NCBI GenBank assembly: GCA_030636545.1
Contig: DAOVWR010000002.1
Location: 1-34,196, forward strand
Source: Mycoplasmatota bacterium
GTDB taxonomy: Bacteria > Bacillota_I > Bacilli_A > Izemoplasmatales > Izemoplasmataceae
Reading direction: 5' to 3'
DNA length: 34,196 bases
Shown: positions 1-7,342 of the stretch, one piece after another
Numbering within the stretch: position 1 is the first letter of the stretch
How the letters are laid out: each line of letters starts with the position of its first letter
The notes under the pieces: model-generated
Databases searched by the model: none
Told to the model about the DNA's origin: nothing
Seen by the model: only the letters and a program-made list of their open reading frames with translations
Made by a program: the position numbers and the translations under genes

Positions 1-170
1 TAGGATTACTACCAAGAGATTCTTTAGTTAGATCTTTGAGATATTACTTTAAAGTTAACAGTTTAGAATTTGATAAAACAATGTCACTAGATGATCTAAC
101 TAAGTATGCTATCAAGTATTTAAAATTTAGGGATTTTGATAAGTATAAGATTGTCGAAGCAAACATATAA
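1..170 (+). CDS. Glutamate formimidoyltransferase, C-terminal end (partial)
   Basis: Open from the left edge, in frame from base 3, ending in TAA; 55 residues are visible. The stretch starting GLLPRDSLVRSLRYYF resembles the end of the formiminotransferase domain, where a GLVP..ALLDAAE.Y helix is followed by a short tail, and the final FDKYKIVEANI fits the usual closing segment. The enzyme moves the formimino group of N-formimino-glutamate to tetrahydrofolate in histidine breakdown. The call is supported by what follows: imidazolonepropionase 14 bases downstream and then the cyclodeaminase, which in animals is fused to this domain. The family was judged from memory of the motif and from context, so it is likely but not certain. 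Confidence 0.65.
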   Translation, partial: GLLPRDSLVRSLRYYFKVNSLEFDKTMSLDDLTKYAIKYLKFRDFDKYKIVEANI

Positions 171-184
171 TAAGGAGTGTTACT

Positions 185-1438
185 ATGCATGCAGATTTAG
201 TGATTTATAATATTGGTACATTACTTACTTCACAATTAAATGCCCCAGTTAGAGGAAAAGATATGAATAAAATATCTTCTTATTCTGATGCCTTTATCGC
301 AGTTAAGGATGGAATCATTATCGACTTTGGAGAAGGAGAATATGATAAGTATTTAAATGACTTTACTTTCATGCATGATGCACAAGGTAATCTAGTAATC
401 CCAGGACTAATAGATTCACATACTCATTTAGTTCACTATGGCTCTAGAGAAAATGAATTTGCTAGTTTACGTGCAGGGGTTCCTTATTTGGATATCCTAA
501 AACAAGGTGGAGGAATTCACTCAACAGTAAACAAAACAAGAAACGCTACAGTTGAAGAATTATTTGAAAAAGCTTGGAAATCACTCGATGAAATGTTACT
601 TCATGGCGTAACAACTATTGAAGCAAAAAGTGGATATGGACTTAATTTAGAAACTGAAATGAAACAGTTAAGCGTTGCTAAAGAGTTAAATGAATATCAT
701 CCAATAACTATTATTAATACATACTTAGGAGCTCACACTGTTCCTAAAGAATATAAGAATAATAAAGATGAATATATTCAATCGCTTGTTAATGATATGA
801 AAATAATAAAAGAAAAAGACTTAGCAACATTCATTGATGTCTTTTGTGAAGACAGTGTTTTCAATTATGAAGAATCAAAATATATCCTAGAACAAGGAAA
901 ACAAATCGGGTTAATACCGAAAATTCACGCAGATGAAATTGTCACACTTGGTGGAGCTGGTTTAGCAGTACTATTAAATGCGAGTAGCGCAGACCATCTA
1001 ATGGCGATTAGTAATGAAGATATTAATAAACTAGCTACTTCTAATGTAATTGCTAATTTATTGCCAAGTACTTCATTTTACCTAAATAAAGATTACGCTC
1101 CTGCTAGATTGCTGATTGATAGTAATTGTGCTGTTGCTATAGCTAGTGATTATAATCCTGGAAGTAGTCCAAGTGAGAACTTTCAATTCACAATGCAGTT
1201 AGCTGCTAACAAATTAAAAATGACATCTTTTGAAATACTTAATGCTTCAACAATTAATGCTGCTTACAATTTAAGAATTCAAGATAAAGTTGGATCTATC
1301 GAAATCGGAAAAGATGCAGACATAGTTATTATGGATAGTAAAAACTTAGATTACATAATGTACCACTTCGGAATCAATCACACATTAGATGTATTTAAAA
1401 AAGGTGAAGTTGTCGTTAGAGACAAGTCACTAGTTTAA
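185..1438 (+). CDS. hutI: Imidazolonepropionase
   Basis: Amidohydrolase-superfamily enzyme of 417 residues, the normal length, that hydrolyses 4-imidazolone-5-propionate to N-formimino-L-glutamate, the third step of histidine catabolism, in the cytoplasm. The sequence shows the metal-binding pair H79 and H81 in DSHTHLVHYGSRENEF, then H248 (KIHADE), H271 (SADHL) and D322 (SDYNPGS), the usual HutI set for one zinc or iron ion. SGYGL at about 149 is also typical. The ATG has an AAGGAG box at 172-177. It lies 14 bases after the formiminotransferase fragment and 11 bases before the cyclodeaminase, so the three are almost certainly one operon. hutH and hutU are not in the window and may lie further upstream. 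Confidence 0.95.
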   Translation: MHADLVIYNIGTLLTSQLNAPVRGKDMNKISSYSDAFIAVKDGIIIDFGEGEYDKYLNDFTFMHDAQGNLVIPGLIDSHTHLVHYGSRENEFASLRAGVPYLDILKQGGGIHSTVNKTRNATVEELFEKAWKSLDEMLLHGVTTIEAKSGYGLNLETEMKQLSVAKELNEYHPITIINTYLGAHTVPKEYKNNKDEYIQSLVNDMKIIKEKDLATFIDVFCEDSVFNYEESKYILEQGKQIGLIPKIHADEIVTLGGAGLAVLLNASSADHLMAISNEDINKLATSNVIANLLPSTSFYLNKDYAPARLLIDSNCAVAIASDYNPGSSPSENFQFTMQLAANKLKMTSFEILNASTINAAYNLRIQDKVGSIEIGKDADIVIMDSKNLDYIMYHFGINHTLDVFKKGEVVVRDKSLV

Positions 1439-1449
1439 GGAGGAATATT

Positions 1450-2088
1450 ATGAAATTAGTTAATTTAAATTTAATTGAATTTAGCAATGAAATAGACTCT
1501 TTATCTCCAGCGCCTGGTGGAGGTAGTGTTAGCGCACTTGCAGGAGGTGTTGGTGCTTCATTAACGAGAATGGTCGGACACCTAACCATTGGAAAGAAAA
1601 AATTCAAAGCATTAGATGAAGATACTCAAAATAAATTTAATAGTATCTTAAAAGAGTTTCTACACATTAAAGAAGAGTTACTATCTTTAATTGATAAAGA
1701 TTCCGAAGCTTTTAATTTAATTATGGCAGGATTTAAACTACCAAAAGAAACTGAAGAAGAAAAAAACTTTAGAAGACAAAAAATATTAGAAGGAACAATC
1801 GAAGCAATCAAGGTTCCTTACATTGTCGCAAGATTATCTTTAAGAGCATTAAGACATATGGATTATATCTTAAAGTATGGAAACAAAAATACTTTATCTG
1901 ATATCGGAGTAAGTACGCTAATGTTATATGCTGGACTAGAAGGAGCAATCCTTAATGTAAAAATTAATATATCAGGATTAACTGATCAACATATGATTGA
2001 TCAATATTCTAAGTCTATTATAGAAATGTTAGAAGAAGCAAAACAAATAAAAGATACAATCTTAGAAAAAATCCATAATAAATTGTAA
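1450..2088 (+). CDS. ftcD: Formiminotetrahydrofolate cyclodeaminase (FTCD_C family)
   Basis: Stand-alone cyclodeaminase of 212 residues. It converts 5-formimino-tetrahydrofolate to 5,10-methenyl-tetrahydrofolate and ammonia, so histidine carbon enters the one-carbon pool. The mark of the family is the glycine-rich N-terminal segment SPAPGGGSVSALAGGVGASL (about residues 18-37), followed by a largely helical protein. A strong AAGGAGG box sits at 1437-1443, overlapping the end of hutI, so translation is probably coupled. Together with hutI and the upstream formiminotransferase it forms the folate-dependent branch of histidine breakdown, not the HutG/HutF branches. It is the last gene of the operon; a hairpin terminator follows at once. 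Related proteins include methenyltetrahydrofolate cyclohydrolases, so the exact step rests on context. Confidence 0.9.
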   Translation: MKLVNLNLIEFSNEIDSLSPAPGGGSVSALAGGVGASLTRMVGHLTIGKKKFKALDEDTQNKFNSILKEFLHIKEELLSLIDKDSEAFNLIMAGFKLPKETEEEKNFRRQKILEGTIEAIKVPYIVARLSLRALRHMDYILKYGNKNTLSDIGVSTLMLYAGLEGAILNVKINISGLTDQHMIDQYSKSIIEMLEEAKQIKDTILEKIHNKL

Positions 2089-2092
2089 ACAA

Positions 2093-2117
2093 AAAAGCTC
2101 ATTTAATATGAGCTTTT
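2093..2117. terminator. Bidirectional terminator between ftcD and the BFD-like gene
   Basis: A perfect 10-bp stem (AAAAGCTCAT, 2093-2102, with ATGAGCTTTT, 2108-2117) and a 5-base loop, with A-run and T-run on the two sides. It serves the convergent genes; its right edge touches the stop codon of the minus-strand gene. Confidence 0.8.
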
Positions 2118-2340
2118 ATCTTTCACTTATTTCATCTTTTATAATGTCTTCAACAATCGGCTGACACATCCCACAAGCACTTCCTGCTTCTGTAGCTTGT
2201 TTAACAGATATAAATCTACGGCGACCTTCTTTAACTGCTTTTCTAAGACGTCTTTCTGTGACTTGTTTACAGACGCAAACAACGCCATCAATATCCGCTT
2301 GTTTTTTTCTTATTTTTAGATATTGTGCTCTTTTATCCAT
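2116..2340 (-). CDS. BFD-like [2Fe-2S]-binding protein
   Basis: Small basic protein of 74 residues. It has four cysteines in the BFD pattern: CVC (C22 and C24), then CGMC (C56 and C59), which should hold one [2Fe-2S] cluster. The helical region between them, with GSACGMCQP near the end, is typical of the bacterioferritin-associated ferredoxin fold, which also occurs as a module in NirB, NifU-like proteins and dehydrogenases. No bacterioferritin is visible nearby, so a role in releasing stored iron is only one possibility; it could equally be an electron-transfer or regulatory partner. An AGGTGATT box precedes the ATG. The gene stands alone, divergent from the family 8 glycosyltransferase across an 86-base AT-rich spacer. 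Only the fold is claimed, not the function. Confidence 0.8.
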   Translation of the reverse strand: MDKRAQYLKIRKKQADIDGVVCVCKQVTERRLRKAVKEGRRRFISVKQATEAGSACGMCQPIVEDIIKDEISER

Positions 2341-2363
2341 TTAATCACCTATTCCATCATATA

Positions 2364-2392
2364 TATTGTATAATATTATTATAATAATTCAA
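2364..2392. promoter_or_regulatory. AT-rich divergent promoter region
   Basis: Two TATAAT hexamers lie on the plus strand at 2369-2374 and 2380-2385, the second well placed for the glycosyltransferase at 2427. On the minus strand TTGAAT (2387-2392) could be a -35 for the BFD-like gene, but no good -10 sits 17 bases away. The AT content makes chance matches easy. Confidence 0.3.
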
Positions 2393-2426
2393 ACATTATG
2401 AGTAAGAATTATAAAGGAATGATTAT

Positions 2427-3443
2427 ATGAATAAAAATGCTTATGTAACATTTATAATTAGAAATGACTCTTATTTACCAGGAGCCTTAGTTTTTGCGTA
2501 TGCCTTAAGACTTCAAAATACAAGGGCGGATCTAATATGTATCGTCTCTGACAACATTAGTGAATACGCAATTAATTCATTAAAACTTGTCTATAATGAT
2601 GTCATTGTAATTGATGAAGTATTTGTCCCACACGACAGAAGACAAGAAAGACAAGATCGTCCATTCTTATTTTCTAGATTTAATGCCTTTCGTTTAGGAG
2701 TGGATGGAGATCTAGATAAAAGGTATGAGAAGATAATTATCGCTGATTGTGATTTGTTGCCACTGCATAGCTATGACACTCTATTTGATTTACCGGCACC
2801 CGCAGGTATAATCAACGAGAAAAAAGAATATTGTTTAGAATATGACGATAAAGGAAAGTACATAATTCCTGACTCTGTCTACCTAAACGGGACTTGGAAC
2901 TGGCATACTATATATAAAGATGTTCCACATGGAACATTGATTCCCAAAGAAATTACAGATCGAATTAAGGAAGATAAAGAGAATATGGGTGTTAATGCCT
3001 CTTTATATTTATTTGAACCTAGCAGTAAGTTCTATGAATCCATTATGGATGATTTAGCTAATCTTGATATTCAAAAAGAAATCAGCTTATACAATTGGCC
3101 AGAGATGCAGTATATTACTTTGAAACTCAGTGGAAAGTGGACTAATGTTGATTTAAGATACTCATCGTTTAACGGCTATCCTGATATTGAATACCTTAAA
3201 GGAATTCACTTTGCTGGGCTAAAACCTTGGAATATGAAGAATAACTCGATAAAATCATTTGGGAGATTTGATGATTATAAATTATGGTATTATACATATC
3301 TTAAAATGTGTGAAGAAATAGATGGATTATTAGATAATAGAAAAGTTAAGAAATTATATAATCAAATACTTAGATTAACAGAAGATAAGAAGTATCAATT
3401 CTATAAGAAACATATTACTCACCTCAAACACTTTTTTGAATAA
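2427..3443 (+). CDS. Glycosyltransferase family 8 protein (glycogenin/LgtC-like)
   Basis: Retaining glycosyltransferase of 338 residues. The N-terminal Rossmann-like half opens with VTFIIRNDSYLPGALVFAYAL, and the metal/nucleotide-sugar DxD motif is D107-C-D109 in IIIADCDLLPL. The family's C-terminal motif H-F-A-G-L-K-P-W starts at H261; its histidine normally helps hold manganese. NMGVNASLYLF (about 187-196) matches the segment where these enzymes bind the acceptor. No signal peptide or membrane helix is visible, so it is cytoplasmic, perhaps membrane-associated. The sugar donor and acceptor cannot be read from the sequence; glycogenin-like, galactosyl and lipopolysaccharide-type members all share these motifs. 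It is a single-gene unit with an AAAGGA box and its own terminator. Confidence 0.85.
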   Translation: MNKNAYVTFIIRNDSYLPGALVFAYALRLQNTRADLICIVSDNISEYAINSLKLVYNDVIVIDEVFVPHDRRQERQDRPFLFSRFNAFRLGVDGDLDKRYEKIIIADCDLLPLHSYDTLFDLPAPAGIINEKKEYCLEYDDKGKYIIPDSVYLNGTWNWHTIYKDVPHGTLIPKEITDRIKEDKENMGVNASLYLFEPSSKFYESIMDDLANLDIQKEISLYNWPEMQYITLKLSGKWTNVDLRYSSFNGYPDIEYLKGIHFAGLKPWNMKNNSIKSFGRFDDYKLWYYTYLKMCEEIDGLLDNRKVKKLYNQILRLTEDKKYQFYKKHITHLKHFFE

Positions 3444-3472
3444 ATAGTCTATTAATTTAGACTATTTTTTAT
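3443..3472 (+). terminator. Intrinsic terminator of the family 8 glycosyltransferase
   Basis: Perfect 9-bp stem AATAGTCTA (3443-3451) with TAGACTATT (3458-3466), a 6-base loop, then a T-run. It starts inside the stop codon. Confidence 0.8.
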
Positions 3473-3486
3473 ATTTACTAATTACC

Positions 3487-3515
3487 TTGACAGACAGAGT
3501 AATGTTTGATAAATT
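3487..3515 (+). promoter_or_regulatory. Sigma-A-type promoter for the hemolysin III gene
   Basis: A perfect TTGACA (3487-3492), then a 17-base spacer and TAAATT (3510-3515). It lies 40 bases before the start codon and right after the upstream terminator, and probably drives hlyIII and the two DegV genes. Confidence 0.6.
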
Positions 3516-3554
3516 AGTATGTGTGATAGAGTAATTTAAAAGGAGATGATTTCT

Positions 3555-4208
3555 ATGAAAAGAAAATCACTTGGTGAGAGTGTAGTTTTAAGAAAAACTT
3601 CACTTGGCGAATTGATTGCTAATGCTGTTTCCCATGGTGTTGGCGTATTGTTAGCTATTGCTGCGTTGGTATTACTAGTTTCTAAAGCTGATACATTAGT
3701 TGAAATATTCTCCAGTATTGCATTTGGAGTATCAATGATTGTGTTATATATGTCGAGCACACTTCTCCATTCTTTTCCAGATGAAATGACAACTGTAAAA
3801 GATATTTTTAGAAGATTTGATCATTCAAGCATTTTTATTTTGATTGCTGGAACATATACACCATTCTTAGTTTTAGCAGTAGGAACAACTGAAGGATACG
3901 TTTTGCTTATTGGATTATGGACAATAACTATTATTGGAATAATCTTTAAATCAATTTGGGCAGAAAAATATATGGCCGTTTCTGTCGTTATATATTTATT
4001 AATGGGTTGGAGTTTTGTACTTGTTTCAAACGATGTATTTTCAGTATTAGGAAATGAAATTATTTTTCTAGTAATTGGGGGATTATTATATACAATTGGA
4101 GTATTGTTTTTCATTTCAAGATTTAAGTATAGTCATTTTGTTTGGCATATATTTGTTCTTGGTGGAACATTTTTCCACTTTATTTGCGTGTATGGATATC
4201 TATTATAG
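3555..4208 (+). CDS. Hemolysin III family membrane protein (PAQR superfamily)
   Basis: Integral membrane protein of 217 residues with about seven helices. Visible family marks are SHGVG near residue 25 (after ELIANAV), then H-S-F-P-D with RRFDHSSIFILIAGTYTPF, and the closing FVWHIFVLGGTFFHFICVY. The histidines in these three blocks (SHG, DHS, WH and FFHF) are the probable zinc ligands of the PAQR fold; some members have ceramidase-like or lipid hydrolase activity, and true haemolysis is doubtful. An in-frame ATG exists at 3546, but it overlaps the AGGAG box at 3541-3545; the ATG at 3555, nine bases after the box, is the better start. DegV1 begins 15 bases downstream, so the three genes probably form one lipid-related operon. 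Confidence 0.88.
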   Translation: MKRKSLGESVVLRKTSLGELIANAVSHGVGVLLAIAALVLLVSKADTLVEIFSSIAFGVSMIVLYMSSTLLHSFPDEMTTVKDIFRRFDHSSIFILIAGTYTPFLVLAVGTTEGYVLLIGLWTITIIGIIFKSIWAEKYMAVSVVIYLLMGWSFVLVSNDVFSVLGNEIIFLVIGGLLYTIGVLFFISRFKYSHFVWHIFVLGGTFFHFICVYGYLL

Positions 4209-4223
4209 AAAGAAGGAAGTAAT

Positions 4224-5069
4224 ATGAAAAAATATGCATTAGTAATTGATAGTACAGTGTACTTACTAGATGAAGAAGTTAAGAAATATGATCTGACACG
4301 AGTAAGTTTAAACATTATTGACAAAGAGGAATCATTTAAAGAATTAGATGTTGATGTTGAATTTGTTTATTCAAGATTGGATAATGGACACGTTTTAACA
4401 ACAAGCCAACCTTCACCGGGAGAATTCTTAGCTACTTATGAAGAATTATTTAGTAAAGGCTATGAAAAAATATTTGTGGTTTGTTTAAGTGATCAAATTA
4501 GTGGAACATACCAATCAGCTACTTTAGCAAGAAACATGCTTGAGGCACCAAAGAATGTTTATGTATTTAATTCAGGACTTGCTGCATTTGGAAATGAAAT
4601 GATTGCTTTAAGGGTTATCGAAATGATTGATGCTAAAAAAGATTTTGATGTAATCATTGATAGAATTAACAAATTGATTTCACAATCTAATTTAATATTT
4701 ACTTTAGAGAGTTTAACCAGTTTATTAAGATCAGGAAGATTAACAAAAGCTAAAGCACTAATTGGAACTGTCTTAAGAGTTAAACCTTTAATCCAAATGA
4801 TTGGGGGAAAACTTGATTTATTTAAATCAGAAAGAACACATAAAAAAGTTATCTCAGAGATAATAAAAAGAATGAAAGAAACAACAGAAGGCTATGAACA
4901 CATTTATGCCAGAATTTTAGAACACAATACTGAACAAGCATTATTTCTTAAAGCTGCGATTGAAAATGCATTCGACAATATAAAAATCACTTATACAGAT
5001 AGCCTAGGACCAATATTTTGTTTGCACCTAGGTAAAAAAGGGTACGGCGTTTCTTGGTGCGCTGAATAG
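4224..5069 (+). CDS. DegV family fatty-acid-binding protein (copy 1)
   Basis: DegV/FakB-type protein of 281 residues, the usual length. It has the family blocks: the N-terminal VIDSTVYL, then TTSQPSPGEF (about 67-76), LSDQISGTYQSA (about 89-100), and SLLRSGRLTKAKALIGTVLRVKPLI (about 170-195), the segment that closes over the acyl chain. FakB proteins hold a fatty acid so that the kinase FakA can phosphorylate it for phospholipid synthesis; FakA is not in this window. It is followed after 17 bases by a close paralogue. The two share order, length and nearly all motifs, but differ enough that they may bind different acyl chains, as FakB1 and FakB2 do in staphylococci. A good GAAGGAAG box precedes the ATG. 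Confidence 0.92.
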   Translation: MKKYALVIDSTVYLLDEEVKKYDLTRVSLNIIDKEESFKELDVDVEFVYSRLDNGHVLTTSQPSPGEFLATYEELFSKGYEKIFVVCLSDQISGTYQSATLARNMLEAPKNVYVFNSGLAAFGNEMIALRVIEMIDAKKDFDVIIDRINKLISQSNLIFTLESLTSLLRSGRLTKAKALIGTVLRVKPLIQMIGGKLDLFKSERTHKKVISEIIKRMKETTEGYEHIYARILEHNTEQALFLKAAIENAFDNIKITYTDSLGPIFCLHLGKKGYGVSWCAE

Positions 5070-5086
5070 TTTAAAGGAGATATAAT

Positions 5087-5935
5087 ATGAAAAAATATGC
5101 GATAGTAACTGACAGTACTGTATATTTAACAAAAGAACAAGTTAAAGATAATAAAATTAGTATCGCCTCTTTAAATGTTGTTGAATCAACAATCTCACAT
5201 CGTGAGGTTGATGTGGATAATGAGTTTATTTTTGCTAAACTAAATAAAGGAGCGAAATTTACGACAAGCCAACCTGCCCCAGGAGAATTCTTAGAAATAT
5301 TTGAAAAAAGATTAGAAGAAGGATATGAAAAAATATTTGTTGTATTATTATCAAGTAATATTAGTGGAACATATCAATCCGCAGAACTTGCTAGAAACAT
5401 GTTAGATGATCCATCAAAAGTGTATCTATTTGATACAAAACTTGCAGCTTATGGAGCTGCGATGATTGCTGTTGAATTAATAGATATGATTAATGATGGT
5501 AAAGATGAATTAGAAATTATCGAACGTATTGATAGAATACTCACAACATCTGAACAATTCTTTACTGTGGAACATTTATTCTCTTTAGCTAGAGGTGGAA
5601 GATTATCAACGGCTTCAGCAGCAATAGGGACAGTACTTAGAGTAAAACCTATCATTCAAGTAATTGATGGTAAATTAGAACTAGTTCATAAAGAAAGAAC
5701 TTATGCAAAAGTTCATAAGTATATGTTAGATAAGATAAAACTAGCAGCTATTGAATATGAAAGTATTACTTTTAGAGTTTGTAGTACACATTCACTTGAA
5801 AGTGCAACAAATCTTAAAAATCTATTAGTTGAAAATTTCCCACATGCAAAAATTACATTTATAGATTATCTTGGTCCAGTATTTAGTATTCATGTAGGAT
5901 ATAAAGGATACGGATTAAGTTGGTTCACAGAATAA
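5087..5935 (+). CDS. DegV family fatty-acid-binding protein (copy 2)
   Basis: Tandem paralogue of 282 residues, aligning end to end with copy 1. Blocks are VTDSTVYLTKEQV, TTSQPAPGEF, LLSSNISGTYQSA, SLARGGRLSTASAAIGTVLRVKPII and the shared C-terminus ending in GYKGYGLSWFTE. The local duplication is old: the frames are the same length to within one codon but many residues differ. The product probably carries a fatty acid for a FakA-type kinase encoded elsewhere. An AAAGGAG box lies just before the ATG, and a strong terminator follows, so it is the last gene of the operon. Which acyl chain it prefers cannot be told by eye. Confidence 0.92.
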   Translation: MKKYAIVTDSTVYLTKEQVKDNKISIASLNVVESTISHREVDVDNEFIFAKLNKGAKFTTSQPAPGEFLEIFEKRLEEGYEKIFVVLLSSNISGTYQSAELARNMLDDPSKVYLFDTKLAAYGAAMIAVELIDMINDGKDELEIIERIDRILTTSEQFFTVEHLFSLARGGRLSTASAAIGTVLRVKPIIQVIDGKLELVHKERTYAKVHKYMLDKIKLAAIEYESITFRVCSTHSLESATNLKNLLVENFPHAKITFIDYLGPVFSIHVGYKGYGLSWFTE

Positions 5936-5960
5936 AAAATCACTTCACAGTGATTTTTTA
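5935..5960 (+). terminator. Intrinsic terminator after the second DegV gene
   Basis: Perfect 10-bp stem AAAAATCACT (5935-5944) with AGTGATTTTT (5949-5958), a 4-base loop and a T-run. Confidence 0.85.
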
Positions 5961-6026
5961 TTTACACAATTGCAAGTTCAATAATGAATAATAAAATAAT
6001 GTGTTAAAATGTTAGTAGGTGATTTG

Positions 6027-6605
6027 ATGAAATTATATGATAAAATCGATAAACAAATTGAAGAAAACAAGAAAGTTGTCATCGCAATTGACGGACCTAG
6101 TGCTTCTGGGAAGTCTACTTTAGGAAATCTATTGAAAGATAAGTATGATGCTTTGTTATTTCATACCGATAATTATTTTCTTCCAAAAGAAAGAAAAACG
6201 AAAGAAAGACTAGGCGAAAGTGGCGGTAATCTAGATTACGAAAGACTTAAATCTGAGATAATAGATAATCTAGATGAAGATTATTTAAAATCAGATTATT
6301 TTAACTGTGTAACTAATATTTTAGAAGAGAGAGAACAATCTAAAAATAAACAAGTAATTATTATTGAAGGGGCTTATTCGATGCATAAGACATTAAGAGA
6401 TTATTATACATTGACAGTGTTTCTTGAAATTGATGAGACTCTTCAAAAAGATAGAATACTTGCGAGAAATGGTAGGATTATGTTAGAGCGTTGGGTAAAG
6501 GAATGGATCCCTTTAGAAAACTATTATTTTGAAGCTGAAGACCTAAAGAATAAGGCAGATATTATAATAGATCTTAATATTAAGAATTATTACTTATTAA
6601 AGTAG
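6027..6605 (+). CDS. Uridine kinase-like P-loop kinase
   Basis: Small P-loop protein of 192 residues. The Walker A motif GPSASGKST (about residues 22-30) is in the VVIAIDGPSASGKST form used by uridine/cytidine kinases and phosphoribulokinases, followed by HTDNYFLPKE, which matches the family's D-x-F/Y segment for substrate. IIIEGAYSMH (about 113-122) fits the second substrate block, and ILARNGRIMLERWVKEW is the lid region. The substrate is unproven: many Firmicutes carry such short uridine-kinase-like proteins of unknown role. An ATG at 6009 is also in frame, but AGGTG at 6017-6021 points to the ATG at 6027. It precedes the YwaF-glycosyltransferase cluster by 44 bases, but a separate -10 lies between them. 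Confidence 0.75.
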   Translation: MKLYDKIDKQIEENKKVVIAIDGPSASGKSTLGNLLKDKYDALLFHTDNYFLPKERKTKERLGESGGNLDYERLKSEIIDNLDEDYLKSDYFNCVTNILEEREQSKNKQVIIIEGAYSMHKTLRDYYTLTVFLEIDETLQKDRILARNGRIMLERWVKEWIPLENYYFEAEDLKNKADIIIDLNIKNYYLLK

Positions 6606-6607
6606 TA

Positions 6608-6616
6608 TGTTATAAT
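6608..6616 (+). promoter_or_regulatory. Extended -10 promoter for the YwaF-GT4-YwaF cluster
   Basis: TGT followed by a perfect TATAAT (6611-6616), 34 bases before the ywaF1 start. No good -35 is visible. The same TATG-n-TAWAAT form recurs before other genes in this window. Confidence 0.45.
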
Positions 6617-6649
6617 AAGTTACAATTTATTTACTAACGAGGTGATTAA

Positions 6650-7333
6650 ATGTTGTATTTTGATTTCATTAATCCATATCTTGTTTATGCAATAGTTGTC
6701 TTATCTGCTGCTTTTACAATATATGCGATTTTTAATTATAGAGTGTTTATTGAAAAACATAAAAAAACAATATTGATAATCGTATCAATATTGTTAATAT
6801 GGACTCAACTTGCTAGATATTTAGGTGTGTTCTTTAAAGAGGGGTTTATTTTTACTGAACATCTACCTTTTTATATGTGTCGTCTTAGTGTCTTGGTATT
6901 ATTGTTTTATACTCTCACAGGTAATAGAAAAGTTGAATCTTTTTTATTTTACTGGGGAGCGACAGGACTTGCGGGGGTTATTTATCCAAATGGTCCAATC
7001 GAAAATATTGCAAACTTAACTGAGACATTTTATATAGATCATTTTTTACTGGCGATGGTTCCTTTCTTTTTAGTTGTCTATCAAGGATATAGACCGAGTA
7101 AAAAAGATTTATTTGTTATCACTGGTATTATGGCAGTTTTATTATATGCATTTATCCCAATTAATAGTTTAATTGGCGCAGATTATTTTTATTTACATGA
7201 TCAAAGTATCATTGGGATAATACTTCCTGGGCTTTCTAGTTTTGTCTTTGCGACAATACATTACATTGTGGCTTTTGGATTTTTTAGTCTTTATTATTTT
7301 GGATTTAGAAATAAAGAGTATGTTATTGAGTAG
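6650..7333 (+). CDS. YwaF-like (TIGR02206-type) integral membrane protein, copy 1
   Basis: Membrane protein of 227 residues with about six or seven helices and short loops. The conserved block TEHLPFYMCRLS (about 69-80) is the mark I associate with the YwaF family: an acidic or polar loop, then L-P-F-H/Y-x-C at the start of a helix. YPNGPIENIANL and YIDHFLLAMVPFFLV follow, again as in YwaF, where a conserved histidine sits at a helix start. The function of this family is not known. A GAGGTGATT box precedes the ATG. Its stop codon overlaps the ribosome binding site of the glycosyltransferase, so the two are translated together. A second YwaF-like protein follows the glycosyltransferase, which suggests that both membrane proteins serve the same lipid or polymer pathway. 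Confidence 0.75.
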   Translation: MLYFDFINPYLVYAIVVLSAAFTIYAIFNYRVFIEKHKKTILIIVSILLIWTQLARYLGVFFKEGFIFTEHLPFYMCRLSVLVLLFYTLTGNRKVESFLFYWGATGLAGVIYPNGPIENIANLTETFYIDHFLLAMVPFFLVVYQGYRPSKKDLFVITGIMAVLLYAFIPINSLIGADYFYLHDQSIIGIILPGLSSFVFATIHYIVAFGFFSLYYFGFRNKEYVIE

Positions 7334-7342
7334 GTGAAGAGA

